Part shown: piece after piece, positions 41,851 to 51,229 of the stretch
Numbering within the stretch: the stretch's first letter is position 1
Layout: every line of letters begins with the position of its first letter
Source: a virus
Virus record (IMG/VR): IMGVR_UViG_3300050120_000230
Location: 1-64,000 of that record
Length of the DNA: 64,000 nt
Direction: 5' to 3' (one strand)
The notes under the pieces: model-generated
The model's database searches: none
Seen by the model: only the letters and a program-made list of their open reading frames with translations
Told to the model about the DNA's origin: nothing
Position numbers and translations under genes: made by a program

Positions 41851-44800
41851 TTAAGTTACTATAGTGATTGAGAAATCTTGATCGGTGTGATTGTCGGAAG
41901 TAGGCGATCCATACGACGCCCGAAGGGTGTAATGGATGACTGTGCCGTTCGACACACCGGTAACGACCGGCGAGAACAGCACACCTTCGGTAACCAATGT
42001 CGGAGGCGAAGACGGCAGCGTCACGGTGTTTCCGCTATTGAACATGCCGTTCGCGAAATAGATGTTCGCGGCAGCCAAAGCAGATTGCCCAGCAACAATA
42101 GTCTGGTAGATGCCGTTGAATGAACCATCCGAACTGGCCAATGTGACCGCCGGACCAAGCGACGTTCCCAGTCGCGGATTGTATCCGATACCGGCCACGC
42201 CGTTGGCTGTCACGACTTGCCAGACCGGCGGGGAGTGCGCGGTCAGCACGAGTGTGAATGCACGATCTTCGAAGGACAGGCCATTAGATGCACGCAGAGT
42301 GAACGCGTAGTTTTGCGGGTCCTGTGCCGGATCGACCGGCGGGAAGGTGCCGGAAAGCACGCCATCCGGGGTGAGGAAAATACCAGACGGGAAGCTCCCA
42401 GACGATTTCGTATAGGTGATCGGGAAACTGCTGGGGTCGATAGCCGTGAACTGCTTCGAGATGACCGTACCGGGGACATACGCGCCCAAGGAGCCCGGAT
42501 TGGTAGTCCACTCCGGCGCCGGGGTTGCGTCTGTGCCGCGCATCGTAAAGTTGCGAGGAGAGGACAACACGCCGTTTGTAGCCACAACGTCGAACGACCA
42601 AATCTGTTCGCCGAGCACTTCGGGCATCCGGCCGGAGAACACACCCGTGTTCGCGTCGAGGATGATGCCGTTGCCGACATCGCCACCCGGAAGGAGAGCC
42701 GCGTTCGTTTGATAAGTGAGCGGGAGCCCTTGGGGATCGGTTGCGAACAACGTCCCATAGATGAGAGTGCCTTCGTTGACGTTGGCCAACGAGCCGCCGG
42801 GCGTAATCCACACCGGCGGGAGAATTTCTTCCCACGTCTGTTCCCAATCGGGGCTGTTACCCAGCGGGTTACCCGGTTGTTGGGTGTTCGGGGCTCCGGT
42901 CCAAGTAGCCGCAACGTTGGGGCCTCGACCGATGCCATAGGTATAGGCGCCCTGACGTTGGATGACCCAGCCGTTTTCTTCGTCTGTGGCGTCTTCTGTC
43001 GTCTTCACCCAGAAAGTATTTTCGCGGGTGGCGATGGCGTTTGCCGAAATCTGGAACGCGACGGCGCCGAGATCGTAGCTATCGCCACCGAGTTCACGAC
43101 GCAGAGCTTCGGTTTCGAAGACGTTCACCGCGCCGACCAGCGGCACGTAACCAACGTCGCTGTTCTGCCAGAACAAATATCGGCCTTGGTCACGCGGATC
43201 GGTCACGGACTCAAAAGTCGTCGGATCGTCGGGGAAACCATTCAGATTGTAGTCTGCGAAACTAACGGTGACGCGGGTCGGGTCGGCCGAACCGTCGCGG
43301 TTGATGTAGATGCGATTGACCGCGAGGTCGTAGTCCTTCGGCAGGGCTTGGCCTTCTTCGCCCGCCGCCAAGTTTTCGTTGATCTTCAAGACGCGGACGT
43401 AATCCATCGTCTCGACACCGGTTTCGGAATCGACAGTCTTGCGGCCGTCGTTATACCACTGAACTTTCTTCAGGCTCTCGAAGACATAGCGCAATCCATT
43501 GGCGATGATCGACCACACGCCACCGGCGCCATAGGTCACGGTCATGACTTCGAAACTGGTCGCAGTCGGTGTCTCCGGGCTCAACACCCAAGACGGAACG
43601 TTGGTGGACGGATCGATGGCGTAGTCGAACCACAGCGTGAACGATTGATTGTTGCGGATGAAAGTCTGCATCGCCGTCGAGGTCGCGGCATCCAAGCCGG
43701 AATTGAACCTCGGGATGACGCGAGAGATGGTCGCACCGTCCGGCACGCTCAACGACAAGGTCACAGGACCAGCCGTTCCGGCCGGGGGCGGATCGGTTTC
43801 AGTGCCGGTGATGTTGGAGATTGTGGCCCACAGAAGGGTGCCGTTCGAGTCGAACTCGACGATGGCGCCTTCCACGAGATACAGGTTGGCATCCGAGAAA
43901 TAGCCGGTGCTGCTGAAGCTTACGTCAGAGTCCGCCCGGTTCCAGATGATCCCGAACGGTGCATTCACGTCGGCCATGATGGCGTCGGACTGGTGCAACA
44001 AATAGTCCTGCGCGTAATTCAGCACCTCTTGACGAGTGAGCACGGGCTGAATGTAGAGCGAGACGATATCTCCCGCCGAGGGCGCGAGCGACATGGGAAC
44101 TTCAGTGTAGATGTCGTAGGGTTCACGGAAGAAAAGGCCGTCATCAGCGAAGACATCCACGTCCTGATAGGTGCCGGTCGGGTCGTTGAGATCGATGAAG
44201 CGAGAATGGCCGGAATAGATGCGGTTGATCGCCTTCAGCTTCACAGCCAAATTGCTTTGCAGCGGGAACGTGTTGTAGTCCTCGCCGGAGACCATGCGGT
44301 TCTGCGTCGCGTAGACGGACGGGGCGCGAGCCTTGATCTGATCGTCGGTTTCGCGCGGAGTCGAGTTCGAGACGGCTGATTGCAGCGAGAACGTGAGGGT
44401 GAGGGTCTTCTTGACGCCTGCACGATTGTAGTAGGGCAACGACAGTTTCACCCGGTTCATGTCGGTCGGGCGAATCTGATATTGCTGCCCGTTGGACACA
44501 CGATAGAAGACGCGGATGTTGCCGGTCGGAACGGTGCCGAAGCGGCCATCCGAGAAGCGCACGCTGATTGCATCGTCGGTGCGGGTGATGACCGAGAAAA
44601 TGTCTCGGATCGTCGGGTCAAAGTTGTTGTAGGTGATGTTCTCGTTGAACAGCGCCGGGACCTTACTCCACGATTGCAGGACATTGCCGCTATCGGTGAC
44701 GGTCTGCACCCACACGTCGGTGTCGTTGACGTTCAGTGCGTCGATGTCGAGGACGTTGTTTTCGACGGGCGTGGGCAGGCTGAACACGTTCCGCTGAAGC

Positions 44801-45582
44801 GTGCCCTGCTTGAACATCATGAAGAAACCGGTCTGGCCGCTCGAATTGCCGTTGCCGTCATTCCGGTAGAACATGTGGAAAGCGTTTTGATAGTCGGGTT
44901 CGCGCTCCGAGAAACCACCGCCATCGTCGAAATCACCGTTGACGACTTCGAAGTCCATCGACGAACCATTGACCTTGGCCGCGAAGCCTAGGTTGGCTTC
45001 GGACATCAGGTTGTTCACGCGATAGAGTTGGGTATCGATGCCACTCACGTCGCCGTCTTTGAGCGGCACACCGAATGGATTGGTCGAGATGTAGGCGCTG
45101 TTGAGCACGAGCACGAAGCGTTCGAACCAATCCGGGTCATCCGGGTTGTCCCACTGAATCGTGCTGCCGTTGAGGTTCGTGCCAAAACCGTCGAGCACAT
45201 CATCGTCGGTCATCACTTCGACCAGCTTGACGAGGCCCTGTGCGGTTTGGTTGCGGCGCGGGTTGTAGGAGATGAAACGAGCAAGACGAAGGATGCTCAG
45301 GCGGCTTTCGGCCGTCTCAAGGAAGCTCTCACGAGCATTGAGGTCAGTCTTGAACGCCAGCGTACCCGCGAGCCACGACAACAGGTCAATGAGCGCCACG
45401 AACTCAGACGACTCGATCCAGTCGTTGAAGTTTTCCGGGTAGTTCTGTTGGATATAGTCGCGCAGAGCACGGTTGATCGACGGCGGATCACTCGCGTTGA
45501 AGTTCACATCGGTGAATGCACGGTAGAGAACCTGCCAGTCTTGACCGGCAAACAACTCACTCTGGCGGATACTCTGCGACAA
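41851..45582 (-). CDS. 6: Baseplate wedge subunit gp6-like with C-terminal Ig-like domains
   Basis: 1243 residues; T4 gp6 is 660. N-terminal 120 residues (DWQVLYRAFTDVNFNASDPP, FNDWIESSEFVALIDLLSWL) match the helical region of gp6-like proteins in T4-like phages. The wedge part runs to about residue 900. From about 930 to the end come putative Ig (He_PIG) repeats such as PPVWITPGGSLANVNEGTLI and PEWTTNPGSLGAYVPGTVIS, absent from T4 gp6. Start codon is TTG at 45582 with GAGGATA upstream. The extension may display Ig-like domains around the baseplate. Confidence 0.82.
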   Translation of the reverse strand: MSQSIRQSELFAGQDWQVLYRAFTDVNFNASDPPSINRALRDYIQQNYPENFNDWIESSEFVALIDLLSWLAGTLAFKTDLNARESFLETAESRLSILRLARFISYNPRRNQTAQGLVKLVEVMTDDDVLDGFGTNLNGSTIQWDNPDDPDWFERFVLVLNSAYISTNPFGVPLKDGDVSGIDTQLYRVNNLMSEANLGFAAKVNGSSMDFEVVNGDFDDGGGFSEREPDYQNAFHMFYRNDGNGNSSGQTGFFMMFKQGTLQRNVFSLPTPVENNVLDIDALNVNDTDVWVQTVTDSGNVLQSWSKVPALFNENITYNNFDPTIRDIFSVITRTDDAISVRFSDGRFGTVPTGNIRVFYRVSNGQQYQIRPTDMNRVKLSLPYYNRAGVKKTLTLTFSLQSAVSNSTPRETDDQIKARAPSVYATQNRMVSGEDYNTFPLQSNLAVKLKAINRIYSGHSRFIDLNDPTGTYQDVDVFADDGLFFREPYDIYTEVPMSLAPSAGDIVSLYIQPVLTRQEVLNYAQDYLLHQSDAIMADVNAPFGIIWNRADSDVSFSSTGYFSDANLYLVEGAIVEFDSNGTLLWATISNITGTETDPPPAGTAGPVTLSLSVPDGATISRVIPRFNSGLDAATSTAMQTFIRNNQSFTLWFDYAIDPSTNVPSWVLSPETPTATSFEVMTVTYGAGGVWSIIANGLRYVFESLKKVQWYNDGRKTVDSETGVETMDYVRVLKINENLAAGEEGQALPKDYDLAVNRIYINRDGSADPTRVTVSFADYNLNGFPDDPTTFESVTDPRDQGRYLFWQNSDVGYVPLVGAVNVFETEALRRELGGDSYDLGAVAFQISANAIATRENTFWVKTTEDATDEENGWVIQRQGAYTYGIGRGPNVAATWTGAPNTQQPGNPLGNSPDWEQTWEEILPPVWITPGGSLANVNEGTLIYGTLFATDPQGLPLTYQTNAALLPGGDVGNGIILDANTGVFSGRMPEVLGEQIWSFDVVATNGVLSSPRNFTMRGTDATPAPEWTTNPGSLGAYVPGTVISKQFTAIDPSSFPITYTKSSGSFPSGIFLTPDGVLSGTFPPVDPAQDPQNYAFTLRASNGLSFEDRAFTLVLTAHSPPVWQVVTANGVAGIGYNPRLGTSLGPAVTLASSDGSFNGIYQTIVAGQSALAAANIYFANGMFNSGNTVTLPSSPPTLVTEGVLFSPVVTGVSNGTVIHYTLRASYGSPTSDNHTDQDFSITIVT

Positions 45583-45595
45583 TTTCTATATCCTC

Positions 45596-45997
45596 TTACT
45601 GGAAGCCGAGTTCGGCATCTTGGCGAGCATCAAAGTCAACGTAGAAAGTCTCCGACACGGAGAATGGATCGTAATTCAGAGTCATTTCGACCCGAATACC
45701 AGACCCCATCTGGAAGACTTGAACATCGTTGACGCTAACTCGACTATCCATTTCACAAATTCTCATGGTTTCCGCGACGATGAGGTCACGAATTCCAGTC
45801 GTAAGGGGCTCCATCATGTAATCCCAGATTTTGCACCCAAAATCAGGACGCATTACCCGTTCACCCACCCGAGTATTGAAGTGGTTCATCAAGTCCCGCT
45901 TGATGAGTTCAATATCGTAGTAGGTCCAGTCTTTCGTCAGGGACTCACCAGCGGTGCTGAACCCTTTGAAAATATTTTGACTATCACCGGTGGCCAT
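45596..45997 (-). CDS. 25: Baseplate wedge subunit gp25-like
   Basis: 133 residues. DWTYYDIELIKRDLMNHFNT, RVGERVMRPDFGCKIWDYMM and EP match the gp25/GPW family, the sheath-initiating wedge protein conserved in contractile systems. The arrangement gp25 then gp6 is also found in T4 and in type VI systems. 13 bases separate it from the gp6 gene. Confidence 0.9.
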   Translation of the reverse strand: MATGDSQNIFKGFSTAGESLTKDWTYYDIELIKRDLMNHFNTRVGERVMRPDFGCKIWDYMMEPLTTGIRDLIVAETMRICEMDSRVSVNDVQVFQMGSGIRVEMTLNYDPFSVSETFYVDFDARQDAELGFQ

Positions 45998-46017
45998 GAG
46001 AAACCTTACTTTAGATG

Positions 46018-46024
46018 TATTTAT
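46018..46024 (-). promoter_or_regulatory. T4-type late promoter motif (ATAAATA)
   Basis: 20 bases before the gp25 ATG, probably driving 25, 6 and the wedge-associated gene. Confidence 0.6.
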
Positions 46025-46060
46025 TTGAGCAATAACTCCCGCCTTTATTGAGACGAACCT

Positions 46061-46444
46061 ATGAAGTTACAGTCCTATGTCGTATCTATTCTGAAGAGGG
46101 ACGGTTCTATGTCTTTCTTGCGGTGGATGGCGACTTCCACGAAGCGCACAACCAGCAACAGTGGTCTCACGCACGACCCGTCCATGGCCCGGCGGTTCGA
46201 ATTGGATATCGACAAGGCAGAGGTTCTCGAATGGATCGAGTCGGAGCGTGGCAAGATCGCCCGCTATGCTGATCCCGACACCATGAAGATCATGATCTTC
46301 GAGCAAACGCTCATTCCCGTGCCCGACAACGACATCGAATGGAAAACGAGCCTTCAACGCAGTGGCGTTGCGAAGCTTTCTAAGCTAGAGATCGAAGCTC
46401 TTGGCTTGGAGAAATATGAAATTGAGCGCCGCCTCAGTAAATGA
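46061..46444 (+). CDS. Hypothetical protein, 127 residues
   Basis: Starts MKLQSYVVSILKRDGSMSFL; helical, charged C-terminus (LEIEALGLEKYEIERRLSK). Overlaps the next gene by 29 bases in a different frame. One of two plus-strand genes inserted among minus-strand virion genes. Not recognised. Confidence 0.6.
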   Translation: MKLQSYVVSILKRDGSMSFLRWMATSTKRTTSNSGLTHDPSMARRFELDIDKAEVLEWIESERGKIARYADPDTMKIMIFEQTLIPVPDNDIEWKTSLQRSGVAKLSKLEIEALGLEKYEIERRLSK

Positions 46445-46604
46445 ACTCGATGCTCTGATCTATTTTGAAGATCGCAACGGCTACCCTTACTACATAGTGA
46501 CGGGGCCGGATGGGCAGAGTCATGGCTTCTGGCATCGCGAACTTGCGAGGGCGGTGGCTCAGACGGTAATAGACCTTAAGACTTCGGCGGAAGACGATCT
46601 TTGA
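46416..46604 (+). CDS. Small hypothetical protein, 62 residues
   Basis: ATG 46416 with GGAG five bases upstream: MKLSAASVNELDALIYFEDR then NGYPYYIVTGPDGQSHGFWH. Its 3' end overlaps the convergent fibre gene by 29 bases. Not recognised. Confidence 0.55.
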   Translation: MKLSAASVNELDALIYFEDRNGYPYYIVTGPDGQSHGFWHRELARAVAQTVIDLKTSAEDDL

Positions 46605-47880
46605 TGTCTTCGATTTCAGCGCGCAGTTCTTTGACGGCTTCGATCAACAATGCCGCGAGGTTGCCGTAGGCGACCGACAGCAAGCCGTTCGTTTGTTCGT
46701 GAACGACTTGCGGCATGATTTCCTGCATTTCTTGCGCGATAACACCGATTTGCTCGGGGTTGCCAGCAATATCAGCGCGCTTGAAGTAAGTGCCGCGCAG
46801 CATATCGACCTTGTCGAGAGCATTCTCGATAGTGCGGATGTCATACTTGATGGTCACGTCGGACAAGCTGGTGATTTCACCCACGGCCGTGATCTGGCCG
46901 CCGACGAACAGATCACCGCCAATGTTGGCATTGTCTGCGACGATCAAATTGTTGTTGATCGTCAGTTGGCCCGACATCGTGTCGCCGGTCTTCTGAACAG
47001 CGTTGGCGTCAGAGCCGGTGGCATTGGCCAACAGGGCGGACAGGCCGACGACGTTGTTTGCGACGGTGTAGACATTGGAGACACCACCGTGGTCGGTGAT
47101 GCTCGTGTTCGAGATAGCGTATGCGAAATCGGAGCGGATCATGGCATCGTTGGCGATGCGATCCGTGATTTCCTGATTGAGTGCATTGGCCGTGAACGTT
47201 GCGGTCGTCAGCGCATTCGCGGCATCGGCGGAAGCATTTGCTGAATCGGCCACGGCGTTGTCGATCAAGCTGCCGAACATACCCACGGTGTTCGCGAGGT
47301 CGTTCAAGGCGTCTTGGTTGACGAAAATGTTGTCGATCTCAGCTTGCAGCGCGGTATCTGCGTTCGCACGCAGGGTTTCTTCGGTGCTCAGTGCACCCGC
47401 AAGTGACGACAGAGCCGAGTTGGCGATGGCAAACTGTCCAGTGACGTAGCTCAACGGCACGGCATCGGTAGGCAGAGTCGGAGAATAGCCCAGTGTCAGC
47501 TTCGTGGTGATCGTCATGGTTGAGAGCGTGACGAGACCGGCCGCATCCTTAAAAATGCCCGAACGCCAGCCAGAACCATTGTAGAATTGAATGCCGGTAG
47601 ACGGATCGTAGCGGATCATGCCGGTGAGCGGCGTGCCGGGATCACCGATGGGCAAAACCAGTCCGTTGTCCTTGTAGGACCCGGTCAGGATGACATCGGC
47701 GCCGGACATCGTGGCCGCCAGTGCAACGATGCTGTTCGCATCGCTGTGCATGATTTGCAGACGTTCGACAGCGGTTTTGATGATCGCGAAGTTGTCGCGG
47801 AACTGCTGTGACGACTGATCCACGTTCGGCAGGGGGAAACCTGCGCTGAAAACAATATTTTGGCCGCTGTCGATACCCAT
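46576..47880 (-). CDS. Tail fibre with C-terminal S74 chaperone domain
   Basis: 434 residues. A long coiled-coil stalk (many A/N/T) precedes LTINNNLIVADNANIGGDLF and the intramolecular chaperone: SDVTIKYDIRTIENALDKVD, then IGVIAQEMQEIMPQVVHE and LIEAVKEL (about 345-430). The S74/endosialidase chaperone trimerises the fibre and then cuts itself off, with a Ser-Asp at the cleavage site (LSDVTIKYDI). Host-recognition fibre. Confidence 0.85.
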   Translation of the reverse strand: MGIDSGQNIVFSAGFPLPNVDQSSQQFRDNFAIIKTAVERLQIMHSDANSIVALAATMSGADVILTGSYKDNGLVLPIGDPGTPLTGMIRYDPSTGIQFYNGSGWRSGIFKDAAGLVTLSTMTITTKLTLGYSPTLPTDAVPLSYVTGQFAIANSALSSLAGALSTEETLRANADTALQAEIDNIFVNQDALNDLANTVGMFGSLIDNAVADSANASADAANALTTATFTANALNQEITDRIANDAMIRSDFAYAISNTSITDHGGVSNVYTVANNVVGLSALLANATGSDANAVQKTGDTMSGQLTINNNLIVADNANIGGDLFVGGQITAVGEITSLSDVTIKYDIRTIENALDKVDMLRGTYFKRADIAGNPEQIGVIAQEMQEIMPQVVHEQTNGLLSVAYGNLAALLIEAVKELRAEIEDIKDRLPPKS

Positions 47881-47885
47881 GAGGA

Positions 47886-47892
47886 TATTTAT
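47886..47892 (-). promoter_or_regulatory. T4-type late promoter motif (ATAAATA)
   Basis: Five bases before the fibre ATG at 47880. Confidence 0.6.
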
Positions 47893-47902
47893 CCGCGACG
47901 GG

Positions 47903-49987
47903 TCAGGTGCTCGTGGTGTTGAACTTCGCTCTATTCATGCGGAAGAACTTGCCTTCGGTGAACACCAGCGTGTCGAGACGAACCGTGTTCTGATCGAACG
48001 TGGTAGTTGCACCATCAAACGTCGTCTGGATGCCCATGGTCTGGAAAATCATGAAATATTGGTCGAACTCAACTTCGTGACCATCGCGAACTGGATCGCT
48101 GCTGTCAGTTGCCCGTGCGGCCGGAACTGAACGCAGGGAGATACGGTCGAGCACGCCTTGCCCGGTTCCCGGTTGCAGATAAGCCAGCACCACAGCCGGA
48201 ATGTAGCCTAGAGCCGTGGACGCATCGGTTCCGGTCTGCGGGCACGTCATCCACAGCGGGAGGTTCTCAGGGCCTTTGAGGCTCATGTCGTGAGTTTCAG
48301 TCGGATCGAGCGCCGGGAAGCCCAATGCATTCACGAACTCGGCGCGGATGTTGTTGATGCTGGACGGATGAATGAACGTCGTATTCGACGGCGTAGATTG
48401 CGGGTAGCGAACAGGAGACTCGACGGGCACACCGTCTGTCACGGTCCAACCGCCAGCGTGTTCCAGAGGATCAACCACTTCGCGATAGAGCACCTCGTAA
48501 ATCACCACGCCGTCGATCTTGGCAAATGCGATCTTGTGATCTCCCAGTCGAAGTTTGACCGGACCATCGAGATTTGACGCACGAACTGTCTGCTCAAGCA
48601 CGGAAGCATTTCCTTGCAGGCCACCGGCCAAGAAAATGCTCATGCTCGAAGTCACACCGGCCGGGCCGTAGTTCGGGTCCTGCTGGCGGAAATATTCTTC
48701 TGCGTTGATGACCGACGAATAGTAGGTCGTCAGCGGTGTGGTCGTCTTCACACGGACCTTGAACGTCATGTTGAAGAAGGTCTCAACGCTGTAGCGGCTC
48801 AGAACCTTGATCGAGAATTGGCGATCTTGGAACGTGTCGCTCACCTGTGCGCGGATCGTGAACGTAAACGTCTGGTCAGCCGGGATATGGGCCAAAATGC
48901 CTTCGATGTCGCCGGTTGCCGTATTCAACGACAAGCCGGGCGGCAAGGGAGAATTGTTGGAGGCCAGTGAATAGACCACAGGTTCGCCGGTGGTGCAGGT
49001 TGCCCGCACACCAATCGGAAACGCTTGTGCTTCGGGCAATGTGGCCAGCAGCCCGGCAGGCGTGACCCACAGGATGAAGCGCAGCGGCTCCAAGGCGCTG
49101 AAGGGCGGCGAAATCTCGATCATGAACGTCTTCGGCGTGGCGCCGGAACCCGTCGTGATCGGGTTGCCCCGGTTGTCGAGCATTTCAATCGTGAAGAAGT
49201 ATTTCCCAAGCTGGGCATCGGCCGCGATGGTGCCGCTCACGACTCCCGTGTGCGGATCGACGCTCAAGCCCGGAGGAAGCGTGTTGAACGGCGAAACGAT
49301 GTCGGTCGCACCGATGAACGTTTCGACAACCAACGTAGGCGGCAGGCCGCCCGGTTGAGAGATTGCGATCTGATATACAAAGGGCGTTCCACGGGTCGTT
49401 GCACCAATTGGAACGAAATCAAACGCCGATGGTTGTGCTTGTTGAGTCTGCTCCGGCGGCAGGCTGCCCCATGACGGGGGCGCCGCTTGAACCGTAGCCG
49501 GGTCAGCTTCGATGGAGAAACTGCGATCTCGCGAGTAGGTTCCATCGGAAATACGCACGGCAAAGCTATAGGTCAGAGACGGACCATCTGTCGGAAGCAC
49601 ACCGACTTTACCCGAAATCTCACCCGTCGAAGACAACGACAGGCCGGGCGGCAAATTGTCGTGCAGCATGGAATACGAGATGGGCTCCGACGTGGTCAGG
49701 TCAACGACATCGGTGTTGCTCAGAGCATTATGAAACTCAATCGCATTGGCGATCAAGGTATAGGCAGTATTTGCCAAAGACTGACTGTTGAGTTGCACCT
49801 CGGTGAGGAAGGACACACTTGGGCCAATGTGAACGATGGTGTTACCAAATGCTAGGATAGCATCGGAATCATCGCCCATGAACTTAGCTTTACGGGAGGC
49901 CGCAAGCGTTTGGGACACCAAATCGTTCTCGGTAACGGGAGTCAAAGCGCCCGCAAGTGTCGTCCAAACAGGGTAAAAGGTGACCAT
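47903..49987 (-). CDS. Virion protein with putative-Ig domains, 694 residues
   Basis: Starts MVTFYPVWTTLAGALTPVTE. Several He_PIG-type repeats: ISYSMLHDNLPPGLSLSSTG, VYSLASNNSPLPPGLSLNTA and others. A beta-rich C-terminal domain follows. Third protein in the window with such repeats. Probably a surface-exposed tail or baseplate decoration. Confidence 0.7.
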   Translation of the reverse strand: MVTFYPVWTTLAGALTPVTENDLVSQTLAASRKAKFMGDDSDAILAFGNTIVHIGPSVSFLTEVQLNSQSLANTAYTLIANAIEFHNALSNTDVVDLTTSEPISYSMLHDNLPPGLSLSSTGEISGKVGVLPTDGPSLTYSFAVRISDGTYSRDRSFSIEADPATVQAAPPSWGSLPPEQTQQAQPSAFDFVPIGATTRGTPFVYQIAISQPGGLPPTLVVETFIGATDIVSPFNTLPPGLSVDPHTGVVSGTIAADAQLGKYFFTIEMLDNRGNPITTGSGATPKTFMIEISPPFSALEPLRFILWVTPAGLLATLPEAQAFPIGVRATCTTGEPVVYSLASNNSPLPPGLSLNTATGDIEGILAHIPADQTFTFTIRAQVSDTFQDRQFSIKVLSRYSVETFFNMTFKVRVKTTTPLTTYYSSVINAEEYFRQQDPNYGPAGVTSSMSIFLAGGLQGNASVLEQTVRASNLDGPVKLRLGDHKIAFAKIDGVVIYEVLYREVVDPLEHAGGWTVTDGVPVESPVRYPQSTPSNTTFIHPSSINNIRAEFVNALGFPALDPTETHDMSLKGPENLPLWMTCPQTGTDASTALGYIPAVVLAYLQPGTGQGVLDRISLRSVPAARATDSSDPVRDGHEVEFDQYFMIFQTMGIQTTFDGATTTFDQNTVRLDTLVFTEGKFFRMNRAKFNTTST

Positions 49988-49992
49988 GCCCT

Positions 49993-49999
49993 TATTTAT
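49993..49999 (-). promoter_or_regulatory. T4-type late promoter motif (ATAAATA)
   Basis: Five bases before the ATG of the 694-residue protein. Confidence 0.6.
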
Positions 50000-50092
50000 G
50001 GAACTGGAAAAATCCTCGTATTCCTAATTTTGGTTTCCCACTTGCTCGTAAACCAAATTAGGCGTAAACAGTCCCGTTGCTCCAAGGTAACT

Positions 50093-50174
50093 CCATCTTG
50101 GATGGCTATAATGAATGCATTTTCACCACTCGCTTTATCCAAGATGGAAAACCCCGCTGTGGGGCTTTCTCGGC
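50093..50174 (+). promoter_or_regulatory. Structured leader region with inverted repeat and hairpin
   Basis: CCATCTTGGAT (50093-50103) and ATCCAAGATGG (50137-50147) are perfect 11-base inverted arms enclosing TATAAT at 50107-50112. Just after comes CCCCGCTGTGGGG with CTTTCT, a terminator-like hairpin. No -35 box is seen before the TATAAT. Either a regulated promoter between operator halves, or a folded leader for the gene at 50221. The rest of 49988-50220 shows nothing else. Confidence 0.4.
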
Positions 50175-50220
50175 ACCCCCGATGCCTAAAGGCACGGGCA
50201 AGAAAGGATGAGGTTCAGCG

Positions 50221-51123
50221 ATGAATTTCAAACTGACGTTCAATAGGCCAGCCGTCCGGCAATTCATCGAAGGTGGTGAAGGGCGAGGGCTGAAGATCAA
50301 GATCGAGAACGGCACCGTGATGTTCATGCCGTCGAATGTCGATGGCGATGACACTGCCTCTCTCAACCCTCGAACACGCGGTGGATATGAGTCCATCGTG
50401 GAAGGTTCCGGCGCTGACGAGGTGCTCAAGCATCTCAACAACCCCTCCGGTCCCTTCTTCGTCCTTCGCCGCGTCGGCAAGGACTGGGTCGCCGCCGAGC
50501 CGTATCACGGCAAGGACGCTCCCCCGAAGTTCGAACCCCACGTCCGGGTTTGGCACTCTTCTCAACCCAAGCACGTCACCAAGAAGACTTCGGCTCCCAA
50601 ACGAGCCACCCCGAAAGCTCAAGTCGTCGCTGCCGAGCCGATGGACATCGCCGACCGCGTTCGGTGGGCCTACACCAAGCTCGGCGAAGAACGCCGCCCC
50701 GGCCGCCCTTCCCGCGAGTTCATGGAAGCCCGGCAGATCAAAGACTCTTTCGAAGCTGTCGCCGTGGAGTTCATCTCCGATCTCGGCACGAAGATCGACG
50801 TGAAGGCGGCTGTCGAAGCTCACCGTCAACTCACGGCTTTCCTCGCCATCGCGGCGCCGGAAGCCTTGCTGCAAGGTGATGCTCCGATCAAGAAGCGCGC
50901 GCCTCGCAAGGCGAAAGTCGTCGAGGAAGCCAAGATCGTCGAACCGGCGGCCGAGATGGTCCGCACCAACGGCAAGACCGACGACGAAGAATCGGAAGGT
51001 CAAATCCGCGAAGCCTTGCAGAAGCTCGGCCTCGAAGAAAAGCCCGGCCCGCGTTCCAAGCGTATCCGTGGCCGCGTCCAAGTCGATGCGTTCAACGGCG
51101 TCCACGATCTGGCCACCGCTTAG
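50221..51123 (+). CDS. Hypothetical protein with basic linkers, 300 residues
   Basis: Starts MNFKLTFNRPAVRQFIEGGE. N-terminal 95 residues are beta-rich; then a Lys/Pro-rich linker (PKHVTKKTSAPKRATPKAQ), a helical domain (DIADRVRWAYTKLGEERRPG), another basic linker and a last helical part. The two helical parts each have a LGEE/LGLEEKPG turn followed by R-x-x-R, suggesting a repeated small module, possibly nucleic-acid binding. A clear terminator follows. Function unknown. Confidence 0.6.
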   Translation: MNFKLTFNRPAVRQFIEGGEGRGLKIKIENGTVMFMPSNVDGDDTASLNPRTRGGYESIVEGSGADEVLKHLNNPSGPFFVLRRVGKDWVAAEPYHGKDAPPKFEPHVRVWHSSQPKHVTKKTSAPKRATPKAQVVAAEPMDIADRVRWAYTKLGEERRPGRPSREFMEARQIKDSFEAVAVEFISDLGTKIDVKAAVEAHRQLTAFLAIAAPEALLQGDAPIKKRAPRKAKVVEEAKIVEPAAEMVRTNGKTDDEESEGQIREALQKLGLEEKPGPRSKRIRGRVQVDAFNGVHDLATA

Positions 51124-51147
51124 TCTTCTCTACCCTGCGAACGGATG

Positions 51148-51174
51148 CGGCGTCCCATCACGGGGCGCCGTTTT
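51148..51174 (+). terminator. Rho-independent terminator
   Basis: CGGCG...CCC loop GGG...CGCCG stem followed by TTTT, 25 bases after the stop at 51123. It separates this gene from the promoter at 51178. Confidence 0.75.
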
Positions 51175-51177
51175 CGT

Positions 51178-51205
51178 TTGACCAAGACTCGTCACTGCCT
51201 ATATT
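51178..51205 (+). promoter_or_regulatory. Strong sigma70-like promoter
   Basis: TTGACC (51178-51183), 16-base spacer, TATATT (51200-51205). The best host-type promoter in the window. It is followed by TTTGGTTTCCCAAATT and a GGAG site before the ATG at 51230. Confidence 0.65.
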
Positions 51206-51229
51206 TGGTTTCCCAAATTGGAGCCTGTT

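Noticed and set aside
42217-44379. 720-residue open frame on the plus strand, antisense to the gp6-like gene
   Set aside because: Lacks a binding site and has an Arg/His-rich composition typical of an antisense reading of GC-rich codons; the minus-strand product is a clear gp6 relative. The same applies to long antisense frames at 24898, 26308, 31110, 33404, 36014 and 38732.
50111-50224. 37-codon frame ending on the ATG at 50221
   Set aside because: Its ATG overlaps the TATAAT-like box and has no ribosome binding site; its product is not protein-like.
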